From Dermatophagoides farinae (taxonomy: Eukaryota; Arthropoda; Arachnida; Sarcoptiformes; Pyroglyphidae), in the NCBI RefSeq assembly GCF_024713945.1, contig NC_134685.1, forward strand, positions 62,001 to 126,000: 64,000 nt of DNA. The letters are read 5' to 3'. Of the stretch, positions 1 through 15,506 are shown piece by piece (within the stretch, counting starts at the first letter, position 1; each line of letters starts with the position of its first letter). The position numbers and the translations under genes are program-made. Below the pieces are notes generated by a model that did no database searches, was not told the DNA's origin, and saw only the letters and a list, made by a program, of their open reading frames with translations.

Positions 1-3000
1 GAAAGATCTAGGTCAGATCCATACAATCATATACACATCTTATTATGGCCAGTCGTCGTCAAGAAAACAAATGCAAAAAAATGGCAAAAAATTTTTCAAA
101 TATTTCTCTTACAGATGATTGAATGTTGTTGAATGATGAAAAATGAAAAGAAAACCCCAGTCATCCCATGTGTGTCTTGGATCATGGAAAATCAAAAACC
201 GACCTCATTTTTGGACCAAATTCGACCAAATACACATGGCCGATACCGTTATGCTGGTTCAATATTTGGATCATCCTTGAGACTTGGATTCAAAGTCCAA
301 AATGTTGCATGGATCAACAACACAATCAAGGTTTGATTAAGTGACCCAATTGGAAAGCAGCTGCACATCTTAATTGTATGATGACAATGTGTTTGTATCA
401 AAAGGGATAAGACACTCACACTCACACACACTGGAAGATTTATGGCCATCCATTCATGAATGTTGAACCATGTACAACTGGTCAACTTGTACCTTTTGTT
501 CATTTTTACAAATTTTTACAAATGCGATTGAGTCGAACATTTTATATAATCCAGTGTTGTTGCAACAAACCAAGATTTATTGGAGCCAATTATTCAACCC
601 CTTGTCCAACAATCACAACATACAATTAATATTGCCCATTCAATTAACGACTACACTCATGTTTGGAGACACTGCATCCACATCACCTATCAAGAATCAC
701 AAGATCAGGTCAGCAGGTCATCGGCGGTATCGATCCAATCGAACATTGATCGCGTGTGGACAGCTCGTGCCACCGAAAGCCAAATGGCAAAGGTCAAAGG
801 CATTGGCTTTTATTAATTTTGTATGAATTCAGCGAGTGAAAGCGAAATCGGTGAAAACAATGATTGTGTTATATCGCGGATGAATGTAGAAAACACACAG
901 AAAGAAAGAGCAAGCTGCGCTTTTATCTGCCATCACCAATCTCTTCATTGGTCGATCGAATGACATTATAATAATGTATTAATTGTGTCGTTCCATTTGG
1001 ACCGGTGTTACTTGCAAGATCGTCCAGTGCATTAACCTTAAATCTAACAATCATTAGCAAGAGAAAAAGAATCAAACCATAATGGCCCATCAATGGTCAT
1101 CACCCGGTTCAATGATTATGTTCAACAACAACGACAACAAAACCAACTCTTTTGTGTCATCAAACAAACCTGTGGGGTTATGATGAATGGCCTGATGGCA
1201 TTTATGAACGACGACGACGACGACAACGATCAGAAAGTTGCCATTGTTGTTGTTGTTGTGGTTGCTGCATTATCCTAAATATCTGAATGGCAGACATCTT
1301 AAAGAAAATATATATAATATATACATGTCCTCCTCATACAAACAAACCAAACACCTGAATAACCTTTACATATATGACAGCAGTCATCAAGTTCAAGGCT
1401 GAAAAAAAAGATTGCAAGGAATTACAAGCTCTTTAAAAATTGGACACAATTACAAAATGAACCGCGAAACTGAGTGTTTTGTTGTTGAGAATGACACACT
1501 CACAGTGTTCACTTTTACTTTCGCAAACGTCTTTTGGCAGTCGACCAGTGTAACAAAAGAGGGCCATATACAATCAATTATTACAACCGAACCGATCGAT
1601 ACATTTCAGCACACAATGTCTCAATTGCTCTCTATCATGGATCATCTGCCTGTTTGTTGTTGACCTCAGCGGACGATTGTTGTTGTATTGAAAGCATGAA
1701 AACAAACCATTTTTCCAATTGACAAACTAATCCTTTCTTTTTTTATGGTCAAGCTACTGAATCATAAAAATGGCCCAATCCATAACGGAACAGCTTGTGG
1801 TCATCTCATCCTCGAAATCAATAATTGATTGATTTGGCGAGAGAGAATCATCAACATGAACAAACAGACAAACAAACAGACAAACAGACAACTGAACCAG
1901 CAAACATGACAATAAGATGAGCTCTGTGTTTGGCTTGGAGCCACCAACAAACACAGTGAACAAACAAACAGTCCTGTGGGAATGGAAAATCTTGACATAA
2001 AGAGTTAAGCCATGAATACCAATGATGAATGAATGAAAAATCATCATCATTCCACTTAACGCTAATACTGGTCAACCATACATTATTGATGAATTTGCAT
2101 CATGACTCTGTTCATCATGACAATTCTAACTGAATCTAACTGAATCTGATTCACGACAAAAGATGCTTAGATTTCCATGTGGAAAGGTCATATGGATAGT
2201 CTCTCTATACTACAAATACAAACGATAACTGCAGGATAAGATGCAACCAAGGTGATATTCAATAAACGACAAACATCTGCTTAGTGTTTAGACTGAAAAA
2301 AGAGAAACAACGGTCATGATTAAGGTATCGTAGTATCGTATGACTAATGGATAAGCTGAGTGAATAGTGAGAGAATATCGACCCCAAATGGTAAAAAAAA
2401 ACAAAACATTGAAAGAATCAACAAAATCGATCAAAAAACAGATTAGGCCCTGATTCATACACATTGCAACTGGATAATGGATAAAACGCCCTTCATAATG
2501 ATATAGCAGATGAGTTTAGCATCACTTACATTTTTAGCACGATTTCCATCTCCAGATATCGATGATGATCATCTGCCGCATCCATCGTCCATTGATCGTG
2601 ATTTATGATGGATATGAATATCAATTATATGTAGTATGCATGTATCACATAACACAAGTGTTGTCGATTGCAATAAGGATCAATAACATTGCTGTTCCGT
2701 TCGATTGTTGACTGTTTGGTCAGTCGGTCATTATCCCATCTTCCGTTGCAGCAACCAATAACATTGTTTGTTGTATTGTTGAGGTTTCGTCTTGGCAAGT
2801 TCCGTCGCGTGCTTGCTTGACTTGCTGTTGTCGGTTGCTTCATTCATCATCGCCGTTATTACCGTTGTAAAATCTATGGCCAGAATCATTGACCTTGTTA
2901 CCTTGTTACCTGGTGAATGCAAGGCAAATGACCCAGTGGCTAGTGCAATGGTACGCTGGCCCCTCAAGTATGACGTCTTCATAATAATAAAAATTGATAC

Positions 3001-3303
3001 TCAGCTGCCATTCGAGCATTGTTATTCATTCACATTCACAATATCCGAAGCTTGATTAACTAACCGACCTTGGTCATTGTTCGAAAGGTAACCATTTTTG
3101 TGTTGATTATTTGCTGTCGAGGGTATGGCATTTGGATTTTTTTCAGTTTTTTTATTTTTATTTTTAGAATGCCTCATCCACACGATACCTTGTTGGGAAA
3201 ATAATAAAAATGATGATGATGATGATTATTATTATTATGATGGAAAAGAAACAAATCTTCAACTTACCCGCGAATGACGACGAGCTCCAAGGTCGAGCGA
3301 GTA

Positions 3304-3474
3304 GGCACGCGTTTAGGCAACCGGTAGGTCATTGGGTTGCTAGGTCGGATAAACAATCACTGGACACAATTCACAAAAGCAACGAGGGGACATTTATTTT
3401 TCAACGATAGTCATCACTAAACAAGTAAAGTTCGAGATGATTTTCTAATTTCAAAAGAGGCACGCGTTTTGGCA
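3304..3474 (+). promoter_or_regulatory. Pair of near-identical CACGCG-containing 16-mers
   Basis: GGCACGCGTTTAGGCA at 3304-3319 and GGCACGCGTTTTGGCA at 3459-3474 differ at one base and lie 155 bp apart in the same orientation. The GGCACGCG core is the class C site known for Hairy/E(spl)/Hes repressors. That they regulate prospero is inference; the distance to its start codon is about 15 kb. Confidence 0.3.
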
Positions 3475-6400
3475 TCATCTTGGCAGCTGCTCTGAAATAC
3501 GATGATGATGCCATAATCTATGACAATGTCACTGCCATGATCACAGATCGAATGAAATCAATGAATGACCAACCAACCAACCAAGCAACAAACAATTGAA
3601 TGAACGGACCAAGGTCATATGAACATCAATCATAACTTGTGGCCAATGTCCTTCAATCTAGTCCGGTTCGGTTTGTTTATATCTTCGGGTAAACAACAAA
3701 TCCGGTCCGATGCCGTTGAACAACAAAGTTTTATTTTTGTCAGCTGCATGTCCATGTGACTATTGTCTCATCTTGGTCTTGGTTGATGTTATGGACAACA
3801 ATCGAATGTGTTGACAAGTTTTATCGACCATTGCATCATGGTCTATTGTTTGTTTGTTTGACTATAGTCTCATGGTGCATGCCACGAGCTGGTTGAACAA
3901 CAACAATAAACATAACACATCAATCAATAATTGGCGAATTTCCTTGCCACACCTTGGACCTTGAATATCATTTACTTATTTATCATCATTGGCCATAAGA
4001 CAATCTGATGAACAAGGTGCATATATGCTATTCGATGACAAGACGAACATCATTAACGAAAACCATTGTCTTACAGCTGCAACTCACTGTGTGCGAAAAT
4101 GGAGGGAAATGTCAATAGTTATAACCGATCATCGCTAGATGGCATCGTTTGTCGATTTATCCATTGTTTTACTGCAAACATTCGATTGTGTGTTTTGTTG
4201 GTTGATTTCTTTTATATCCATTGTTGGATTGTTGGATTATTTCATTTTCATCCGGCCAATATATTAATGCACGAATAAGAATGTTAAATTTATTCTACCA
4301 GGTGAGTGGTGTGATGACCGACGATCGTATAAATTTATCTCTCTTTATTTGAACAGCTATATCAACAACATAATAACCACAGAGAATTCGGGCGGCATCC
4401 ATTTTTCCAAGCGAGCAACAAGTTCATTGTTTCCATCTAAGAGTGCTCTGAACACACATCCCTAAATTCGTGACACTAGAATGGACGCCATTCTCTTATT
4501 CAAAGTATGTATGATGACTTGAATTGTTATGGTAATGTTGTTTGTGTGATGGGCAAAACCCGAAAATTTGAATCTAATTGTATGGCGCCCACTTTGTGTA
4601 ACGCTTGAGATACGTTTATTGTCGGTCGCGGTCTTTCGGGTTATAGAACGGATATGAAAATTATAAACTAACTACTGTTGTCTGGTTTTTTTCGTTGATG
4701 GAAAATCCTATACCAAGTGAGGTGGCCATTGCCAATATGACCTGATACACATCATGCTGGTGAACCTTTTATTATTATCATTATTATTACACCTTCTCAT
4801 ATTGACCTTTTCTTGAGACCACAGATTTCACTTTTATTATTTCTTCGCCTAAGACATGGGAGAAAGTTCATCGTGGATGAATCAATGGAAAAATACTTCC
4901 TAGTTGGCAGATTGTTCATCCATTTGCCCTTTGCAACCAGCATCATAAACACCGTTATTATACGCGTCAATTCAATTCAATCAGCATGATTGTTGTTGAT
5001 CTGTAAAAGGTGTTCAAAGTATAATCTTTGCCTATGTGTTTTGTATGTGTAGAAAGGTCACATACACGCTCAAACAAGACGTCGATGACCCAAGTTTATG
5101 TGATCAAAGACCTAAGAGAGATGCACACACACACACACACGCGAATGATGAATGAAACAAACGGCCGCCACCGGTTTCACATCTTTGAGTGGTTCTAATA
5201 TTGTTTGGGCATAGAGCAGCTGTTTTGGTCGAAATCTAACCGAACCGAAACTTTCACCTTTCTTCTGTCTGTTTGTTGTATTTCTTTTCCAATTTCATTA
5301 ATCGTCAAACTTCAACTTTCACTTTGAATGAAAACAAAGCCAAGCAAAAGCGACCAAATATACTACTATTCAATTCGGCACGAGATCGTCACGAGCCATA
5401 TCGTTTCATTCAGACATCAATATACCAGAAGCATAGCTCGTGCTTCTTATTAATTGAGTCCCAAGCTATTGTATATTGTGTAGTCATGTTCATTGTTACC
5501 GTTACATTTGTTCATTTCGGCCCAGATGCATGTTGATGTTTAACATCGAAAAAGGCTTTTTCCTTTTGAACCCGACGCACAAACCCGAATCATTCATATT
5601 GGTCCATTGGTGAACTTTTCCGGGTTCTTAACTCGTCCGTTAAATCAGTGCCGTTATATTTACTAATGTTCCATTGTCTTGATTCTAAGGTGCGGTCAAA
5701 TGACTCGCGTATCAAAAGTGTTGGTTTAGTTTAGTGTCTGGTTTAGGTGTGTCCAAAATGTCTGATGATTACGGTGTCTGTCTGGTCAGCTCTAGATCCA
5801 AAGTGGTCAATGATGACATAATACTAATGCCGACTTGCTGACCACTGCAGATGTTTGATTGACCATCTTTTGCTTGATTGCGATGCCCTTAACCCTAGAG
5901 AGAAAGAGAGTGATTGGCTTGGTATCAACTTGTACCACACGAACCATTTATATTCCATATTGACAAAGGTCGAATCGATGGATACATGCATGCAGGTGGT
6001 TCTTTCTCATTATTATTAAACTCTTGACCACTTTCGATCGATCGGCACTCGATCGATCGAGCTAAATGAATCTGCCACATGACGTTTAGGTTTTTCGAGT
6101 ATATTAGTCTATACTTGCAATGACAATAGCAACAATTCATTGGAATGGATCAATTGACCAGTTCATTCACTCAGAGAGTGTATGTGGTTTGTCGTGTCGC
6201 ACGTGCACATTACCTTCTCGTTGTTACAGTACAGTTCACAGTAAGCAAGTTGACCTCTGTCCATTCACTGGCCATTCACAACAACATCATGACACGTGGC
6301 CCCCATTCGCCTTAATTATCGGTTCATGTCGATTGGTTCGTTTGTTTGTTTGTTCAGTAATGAATCGAAATGTAATTTATTTATTGAGTTAAGATGATCT

Positions 6401-6773
6401 AGGAAAAAAGAACGATTGGCAATTATGTCTAGCTAATGACTGGTGGTCATCTTAATTTGTTCGATCGATAATGGTGATGGTGATGATGAAAACGAAATTA
6501 GTTTGATCAAACAAAACGTGCAGCAAAGAAAACGAAAAGAAAAGCCAATGGCCACAATGACGTGTGTAACGGTACCGAAGCAATTTTCTGGTTCATTTTC
6601 TTTTTTTCGATTTTGGCCAGAATTTGCCATTAATAACATTGCAATGATTGTCATTGTCATTGTGTGTGTGTGTGTGTATTGTGATCAATACGGTTACCGA
6701 TAAGACAGACAGATGCTTTACGTGTATTGCTTGCTTGGCTGCATTTGGGACAAACGTTCTTTTGAAACTTGCG

Positions 6774-6790
6774 CGCGTGTTTAACGCGTG
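6774..6790 (-). promoter_or_regulatory. Two CACGCG boxes one helical turn apart
   Basis: CGCGTG occurs at 6774-6779 and 6785-6790 on the plus strand, so the minus strand reads CACGCG twice with 11-bp spacing. This is the core of the Hairy/E(spl) class C site. Occupancy is not known from sequence. Confidence 0.25.
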
Positions 6791-7369
6791 ACATTTGTAT
6801 GTTCCAAAACAACAATCCACAAATGTCTTGTGTGTTTGCTATTTTTCAGATGACATTCGACAGCAGATGTGATGCGGAGGAGGTGTAGGTGACAATCTTG
6901 CCCTATTCCTGTCAGATTCACAATTGATTTTCTCTACTGGCTTTATTGATTCATGTGTCCAGTCATTCGCGACAATCAACCAGAGAACATCTCATTATGA
7001 ATGTCAAACAATTGTCATCGTCATTACGTTGCAACCATTTCTTTAATAAATTCGGGTGCCACAATCTTAGGAGGAGCGTGATAAGAAGAGGATGAACAAA
7101 TAAGAATTGTCTATGTATGTATCATTGATAAGAATAGAGTGGGCGCTACTCATACATCCTTATGTTATACTTGTGTTGATCATTACAATGTCTAAGGCGT
7201 CACACTAAGATGAGCACACGCAGCCCAGTCTAGTTTATCATACTCACTATCTATATGTGCACAGTTAATATGCAATTGCTAAGGTTGGCTATCATTATAG
7301 TGCCATTATGGTGCCCTTTATTTGACTCGTTCTTAGCTATTCTAACTATTATTAGTATTGCTCCCAAAT

Positions 7370-7389
7370 ACACACACACACACACACAC
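7370..7389. repeat. (CA)n microsatellite
   Basis: An uninterrupted run of ten CA-type units. It is one of dozens of such tracts in the window. Confidence 0.9.
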
Positions 7390-8267
7390 TCAGATCTGGT
7401 TATGTTAATGGTGCAACATCTTACATTTGCTATATGTATGCTTTATGTGGCGATACTATATACCTACCGCAGAGTAATGTCTGCCATGTTCGTTTTGCAT
7501 CCTATCTTAGTAGTAGACTACTATTGAATGACCAATCTTCAATGAAACATTATTGTTTCTTATGGATCGATTGCTTTCAATTCATCTTGAAAATGGCCAC
7601 ACACATACACAAACACAACCCAGGTATGCACAACTAATGATAATTTAACCAAGTGATGGATACTACACAGCAGACAGAAAGATGGGTAGAGGTTATGTTA
7701 TATATGGTTGTTGCCGTGCTATATCCTCATTGATGTATGTCACCATTCAATGATTATTGATGGTGATCATCATCATTAAATCATGGTTCTGTTTTTCTCT
7801 CCACATGTGCACGGTTTGGCATCACATCTAAGGGCCATTCTATATTCATTGACGCCAACGTCATGTTCAATACATAAACTGCTACCTAAAAACATAAACC
7901 CAAATGGAGTCATGCTCACTTCTGTGTATGTGTGCATGAAGCAATGTTATATAATCAGAGATGCCTCTAGAATGTAATCATTGTTGTGACAAACAACAAC
8001 AGCAGCGGGAAAACTCTTTGAACTGAATTCTCATTTCGATATTGGCTTCGCTACTGTCAACAACAAGCAAGCAAGGGCACCATCGTCCAAATTGTCGTAT
8101 GGAAAGAAAATTCAAACGAAAGGAAATGAACGTGTTCAGATGCTCAATAAACATCGACTTTGTTTTCGATCATCGAGAATGAGAAATGGTAATCAACTCA
8201 AATCAGATTAATGTTGATAAACAACAAATTGATTGAATGTAGGACAAATAGCAACCAAACCAAATCA

Positions 8268-8300
8268 AACGAAATGAAATGAAATGAAATGAAACGAAAC
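8268..8300. repeat. (GAAAT)n pentanucleotide repeat
   Basis: About five copies of GAAAT drift into GAAAC. A complementary-type TTTCA repeat lies at 16850-16880. Confidence 0.8.
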
Positions 8301-11300
8301 TGTTTTGTTTTCACATTTTCCACATTGATCAATCAAATGTGTCATCCTCATTGATCATCATCTTGTGTGTGTGTGTGTATCACATCTCGTTAGATGAAAA
8401 TCCAACTATTGCAGCAAACACTTAACCAAGCACGTTCTTGCTGTGTTTATGTTTTTCTTGTTCACCATCTACACATATCAACCATCATGGTTATTTTTTA
8501 ATTTTCACATGTTGGACGAAATGGAAAAGAAAAAAAAACTTAATCCGAATCCGTAAAACATGTGCATATATAATGTTTGATGATTTGAATCTTGAATTTT
8601 TTCGTTTTCCGAGAATTTATAGCCTTTCAAACGATGTGCAATTATCTCTATATGCTGTGTTAGTCGTCGTGTGTTTCATTGAATTTCATTCGATTTGTGA
8701 ATCTGAGACTTGCAATCATAATCATAATCATCATAATCAACTTTGATAATTGGCTTATTGAGCGACTACAAAGACTACAGCCACCCAATCCAAGTAAGTC
8801 CAGTCCATTTGTTCTGCTTTTCCGGTTACGATTGCCCAAGATTTGATCATCATTTCACTTAATTGTTTGTTTGTTTGCTGAGTTTCCAGTCATATTTGTC
8901 GGAAATTTGTCCCGTTTTTTTTTTACCAACGCCACCGAAAATTCACAATCAGTCCCAATTTATTTCTGCCCTCAATTCGTTTTTATTCTCTTCATACACA
9001 CACACACATTGCTGTCTTTCGAGACTCAGGTCAAACTGTGACCTTGGTCTGTCTGTCTGTCTATCTGTATGTGTGAATAGCATGACTGTCTTTAAGAAGT
9101 GTCTACCTCTTAACCAGTTATTTATTTAGCATCCACATACAATTGTCGACCTTGATGCGAGAGAGTTGAACAAAGACAAAAAAAATCGATTGAATCAGAT
9201 AAACTCTTTGTTGCCATCGATAAGTGACCTTCAACCTCTTGTTTGGAAGGTTACGACATTATTCTATTGTTATGTGATGAAATCCTTCAAGTTCATTAAC
9301 GTCTCTGATGCTAATGCTAAGCCATAATTCAATTGGGTCAATAGTGAGTCAATTTTTTCTTCATCTAAACACTCGAAAGGAAATGTTCGAGGCCAAACTA
9401 AACGGTTAAAAAAACGGTTTGAGTCGTTTGAATTTGAAATTTGATGATGCCAATTATCTGGCTGATCGTTAGTTTCTTAAGAAAGACGATTATTGAACAT
9501 CCACACACACACACACATAAACGATAAACACAGGTGGTTTCCATCCGATACACACAGTCATCATGATTGTGTCATTACATCATGAACGTAATTGACAACA
9601 TGTCGGTTGGCATTACATTTCTGTTGTCTTGGAAGACATTCGTAAGAAACAAAAAACCAGACGTAAACCAAGGACATTGGCTGTTTCTTTTTGTCTGTAG
9701 ATTGATTGATGGTGTGGTAGTTAGTCCCTGTTGCGTGGGTTCAATCAAACGATAAAGAAGAAAATGGAAATAAAACGGCTGCCTTTTCTCGATTGACATT
9801 CCATGGTTCCATTGTAATTGTATGTGGATGTGTTGCATATGTGTGTGTGTGTGTGTGTGATGGACACAAGGCCCATTGTCCATTGTATTGTTCTATCATT
9901 GTACGGGCCGGTAAATATCAATTGAGCGTGGGCGATGTGACATATACCACACACAGGTGGCTTTATTTCTAGAAAATGTCATTGTTGAAAAAATTGAACA
10001 ATTGAAAAGTTACAGATGCTACGAATTGTCGACCGTATCCTTGGCCCAGAAAAAATGAAATCCTAAAGATTTCCATCCATTTCACCCACACATACACACA
10101 CATCATGTATGTCCATATGGCAATGGACCAATATGCATCCAAAAATTTTGTCAAGATTTATGTCACCCTCGCTCACCTAATGTGACACTCGGCTTTCAAA
10201 GATTAATCGCCGCCTGTATCAAAATGTCTATCTCTGTTTGTGTTTGCCTGTTGTTTAAGTGTTTCAAATCATAAATACTACATATTACCCTCAATGCATC
10301 CATCCATCGATCGGAGCGAGATTTTCGTTTTATTTTTTTTTATTTTTTTTTTTGATTTCATACGAATCCAGAGTGTCTTGCTCGCGAACAGCAACAGCTG
10401 CTTGTTGTCTCATTCATTTCAATTCACTCACTCTCGATCAGTCTGTAGTTTTTACTTTTTTTTCATTTTTGATTGTAGTCTTTCCATTGTTTCAAACGAA
10501 AAAACAGAAAAACCGAAACAAGCAACACTTGGCTTGTGTTTTTCCTGTGTGTGTGTGCCACGAGCCATAGCACGTGCACGTTGTATGCGCTGCTAAGAAT
10601 GAAAAACAAATTATAGCCTTCTAAACCGAGACGATCAAGTATTTGGTGTTGATCATCATAATAATTGTGACCTAATTTTTTTTTTGGTCCTCATGAAATT
10701 CAACCATTTTATTTGGACAATTTACTGTTTCGATTTCCATTTTGGGATCAAAGTCAGACGACTATAATTGATTGTCAAACACTTAGAATGGTCCCGAACT
10801 AAGAAACTAGGCCAATGACCACCAGACAGATCAAAATGGTGATACCCTTTTACCTCTGTGTTTACAATCCGTTATTCGCGTGTCTTTCTCAATCTTTACG
10901 GTCAACACAAGGTCCGGTCAATCTATATCTACTCATTTTATTCACTTTACCTGTACAAATAAGATCTGACCGGCTTGACCTATGACCGATCGCATAATGA
11001 TCCGTTATCGCCGATATTGATAAGCACACTCATTCATAAGGAACCCGGTGTTGTCTGACCTCTTTTCATTTTTTTTCTGGTTAACATAGCGGGATCTTGA
11101 TGACAATACAATATATTCCGAACAAAGAAAAAAGGAAGAAAGAAAAGGTCAACTCTTGAATGACATGACCGATTGTGTTTGTGTATATGCGCGTGTCTGT
11201 CATACTCGCGTGCCTGAACTGTTTTCGCATTTACCTCTTGGGTCACCATATTTTCATCATCATACATCTGGTCTGCCTGATAAAATGTGAAAATGGTCTT

Positions 11301-13854
11301 TCTGACCGGACTTTGGACACAAGCACACGACAGATGCTGTCCGTTTATAGTATTTGTGTCATTATTGATCATTACCGTTATTTTTATGATGAAATTGATT
11401 CACAAAATAAATTAAGCAAATTAATTAGATGGGAAAACAAGGTGATTTTGATTACAAACTGCCTAGGTGTAACTTTGATGAACTTTTTTTGTTTTTTGTT
11501 TTCGGTTTTTCGACACTTTTGCATTGTTCGTTATCTAAACTAATGTGTCTAACTAATCTAAGTGAATGAATGAATGAATGAATTTGCAGAACTGTATCGT
11601 TATTCTAGAACTGGGCGTCATCACTAATATCATCGACTTTTCTTTGTCTTTTTGTAATTTCATGATTACGATTACGATGATGGTGATGGTGATGGTGATG
11701 GAGGAAAGCAATCACACACACACATACTAAGATCCTGGTGTTTATAATAATGATGATTCATTAATGCGACACCATGCAAATATTTTACATGACTTTAGTC
11801 ATATATCCAATATCCAAGTTGCCATTTCAGATCTAACCAGTCATCATCATCATCATCATTATCATCATCATCGTAGTCGTCTAACAATAACAAATCATTG
11901 CTTGTTGTTGTTTGGTGAGAAATAATGTGCATGAATCGAGGGCTACTAAAAATGAAGAAATCGTCGTTTGTCGTCATTGTCGTTATTGTTGTTGTTGTTG
12001 ATAGAACAACAAACAATTCGGGACGAATGAAAATGATGGAGCAAATTATGATTTGTGTGCATTCACTGATGGCTTTTCTGTCTTTATGCATGATAATCAA
12101 CATAACAATGTATGATGGCCACCCCGTTTTCTTCCGTGTTTTTCGTTTCGGATTCATGTTTAGCTTAGTCTTGTTCAGTGTTTGTTTAATCAACAACATT
12201 CGATTCGATTCTAGGTCATCCTAGTGAGAAATAGAGTTGATTATTCATCATCAAGATGCTTCTCAAACACAGAGCCATTCGGTTGAGAAATGCACCTGTC
12301 ATCTGAATAGATGGATAGAATATAGATGGGCAGCACACTATTCCAATTCGAACATTATCGTCATTACATTATTGATTGAAATTGAGCAGAGTTTTACTTT
12401 TTCTTTCTCTTTGTCGTTGTCTTTGTTTCGGCCATCTTGTGTGTTGTCTCTCTATCACTATGTCTGTCCAACCATTTTTAGTTCCGTTTTAGTGTTTTGC
12501 CACGCCTAAAACTTATGGCAAAAAAAAGAGAAGTATCTGAAGGATTGTTTCTTGGCGTCACTCAGACGACGACAATGTTTTTCGTCAGATATTCTTTGAT
12601 CGTAGCTCACAGTCTCAGTAGTGGCGTTTCACTTTGTACTTTTCTATACACACAACAATTCTTTCTGCCTTGGTGCTACCATCCGTTTCCACACACACAA
12701 ACAAAGACAATGCCTTAGTGCTTGAATGGCTCCCACACACTCACACACACACACACACATCCAGCCTACTTCTTGCTTTTCTAGAATTTCTTTTTTTCCT
12801 CAGCACATCTTTGGCTTCTTTTCTTTGTTGTACAACAGAAAAATAACCAGAAAAAACGCCTTCTTTCATGAACGCGCCTTCTCTCTTTCATTCATTGTTT
12901 ATTATTGTATTCAATGAGTACATGACCATCTTAGTGATATGGCAACAAGATGGCTACCATCTGTGGTGGCCATCATTATCAGGATGAAATATAGGAATCA
13001 TATGATAATGATGGTCGTTGTTAGGCGCTATGCAACAACAAGACAGATTAGATGTACCAAATTTCATTATTTGTCACATTTGTATATGCACACACACACA
13101 CACACAATTCCTGACTGAAATAATGATGGTCGTCGTATCGTATCTAACGTGAGAGAGTGAGGCTTATTTTCATTACATTAGAAGTACATGATGTATATGC
13201 TGATGGATAGATAAATGGCATCCGATTTACTACTTACTGCTGCTAGATTTTGATGTTGTTGTTGGGCGCCATACATTATCCAATATACAACTGGCTACTA
13301 TGACATGAAAAGATGATATTTGAAAAATGAAAAAAAAAACAAAAAACAAAACTAAGCTATCAGCCACCACCACTACCGAACCTTAGATCATCACACACAC
13401 ACACGCATATTTAGTTAGCCTGCATCCATCCAACTATTGATAATAACATTCGATTTACACGAGAAAAAATGCAGCCAGGAGCATCGAGAAATCAAAAATG
13501 AGAATGCATTGTATGCATGCGCGCAATTCATATCAGTTGAAATAAAGCAACAAAAATGAGAGAGATTCAAGAGAATGAGATGGATGGCACACACACACAC
13601 AACACACATTATGTATTCGTATTACCAGTGGTTTGTCATTCCGAAAAGAAATCATCATTATTTAGACGCCACCGATGATGATCAGAAAGAAAACAACCAA
13701 TTCATTTGTTGCCTCGATCTTGATGTAGTCACAGTGTGTATATGGTCATCATTATTTTAGTGAATTTTGACATTTTATAATCGAATGCATACTACCACCA
13801 CGACAACAACAATGAATAAATCGACCACCATCATAATGATCAAATAGACATTTA

Positions 13855-13874
13855 TCTCTCTCTCTCTCTCTCTC
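13855..13874. repeat. (TC)n microsatellite
   Basis: Ten TC units in a row. Polypyrimidine/GA tracts are far rarer in this window than CA/TG tracts. Confidence 0.9.
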
Positions 13875-15481
13875 CATGTCTATGTCTATCTGATGTTAAC
13901 ACAACATTAGCCATCCATCTCTATATCAACAATATTGCTATTGTGAACTGAATGATTCAGGCGAATCATCATCATCATCATGATGATGATCGACCAACAC
14001 CGAATACGAATGTGAATGAACCCACAAAAACTACATCGAACTACGAACCACAACAACAACAACAACAAACATGGACAAAGTGAATGTTTGAATTTGTTGC
14101 TAAAATCACCACAATTCAATTCTTATGCTTGTTGATTGAACAGATCGGAAATTGATGGTCATACGAATACGATAATCTCAACCATCAGCAGTAGTGTAGT
14201 GATTGCAATGATTGTGTGGTACCATCATGCTTCTTATCGCACTCATTATCATTCATTCATTCCAAATTTGAAACCCTTATAATTTATTCAATTGTTTTTC
14301 ATTCAAGTGATCCATTCATTTAATCATTAATCGATTGTTTCATAATACAACCATCAGGTGAGTTTTTTTTCCAACATCATCTTGTGACGCCTTTTCAGTG
14401 CTTCATTTGTTGTCTTTTTTGCAAGACAAGTGTGTGTGTGTGTGCATGCATTAATGTCTGACCTTTGAAATGGAGTCAAAGTCTATATGTTGTGTGTTGA
14501 GGTTGATTTCTTTCAGGAATAAATTGGCCAAATCGGTCTGCATTCGATTCACGCATCAATGTAAATGTATGTCTACTGCCACTTGTTGCTATGAGCGTTC
14601 TTTTTTCTTTCATTCGTTTTACACTTGTTTTCGTTTTGGTTTAAAAATTGAAAATTTCTAAGGAGCGATATAGGTCTCATTTTTCCAAATTATAATGACA
14701 GCAGCCACACACACACACACACACATACAGAGATAGAAAAACGGAGAGAAACGAGCATCAAACATTTCTATCTAGTCATGTCTTGTGGGATGGAAAGATG
14801 TTTTCCCTGGCAACTCAGGAGTGGTCAATCACGCACACTGTCCAGTAGCAACTACTTGATTACTATAAGATCACAATGATGATGTCCATCCATTGTCTTT
14901 GAATGTGATCGATCGATGATGTGATTTCGTAATTCATTTTTGCATGACATACATACATTTTTCAATTTTGAATCATAATAATAACTTGAACATGATGTGA
15001 ATAGTTTCGTTTCCAACATTTATTTTTCATCCTGTTTTCTGCAACTGGCTCCCAAAAATACATCCGTATCCAAAAAATACATACATTAAGGCCATTGTGT
15101 GTGTGTGTGTGTTTGGATGGATACCTTGGGTGGAGATTTGAATATAACCATCATATTATGATGATGATGAGATGTAGTCATTCTTTTCTAAACAATAATC
15201 ATTGCCTTTTCAGATAATGTCAATAAAGTTTGTTTTTTGCTTATGATTCGCCCTAACGATGTGTTCTCTCCATTGAAACATCTCTCGTCGTAAACACACA
15301 TCAATCCAAGGCAAACAGAGCGCATCCCAATTTTGTGCTTATTGTGTTTAATGTAACTGGTTGATTGTAGTCTCATTTCGTCGGTGATGACAATAACGGC
15401 ATTGAATAGCTACTGTTGTCGCTGTTTCTGCCAATGGGCGTCATCCTGTGTCCTTATGAAAGCTAATTAAGTTTCCAATTT

Positions 15482-15506
15482 CACACACACACACACACAC
15501 ACACAC
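15482..15506. repeat. (CA)n microsatellite
   Basis: About twelve uninterrupted CA units; among the longest dinucleotide runs upstream of prospero. Confidence 0.9.

Noticed and set aside
3304-3319. Possible miR-124-like sequence (shares GGCACGCG)
   Set aside because: The match stops after the eight-base core, and no complementary arm forms a precursor hairpin nearby.
11795-12224. Overlapping frames of 134 and 99 codons on opposite strands
   Set aside because: Both translate GAT/CAT and GTT repeats and hydrophobic random sequence; no family resemblance or splice context.
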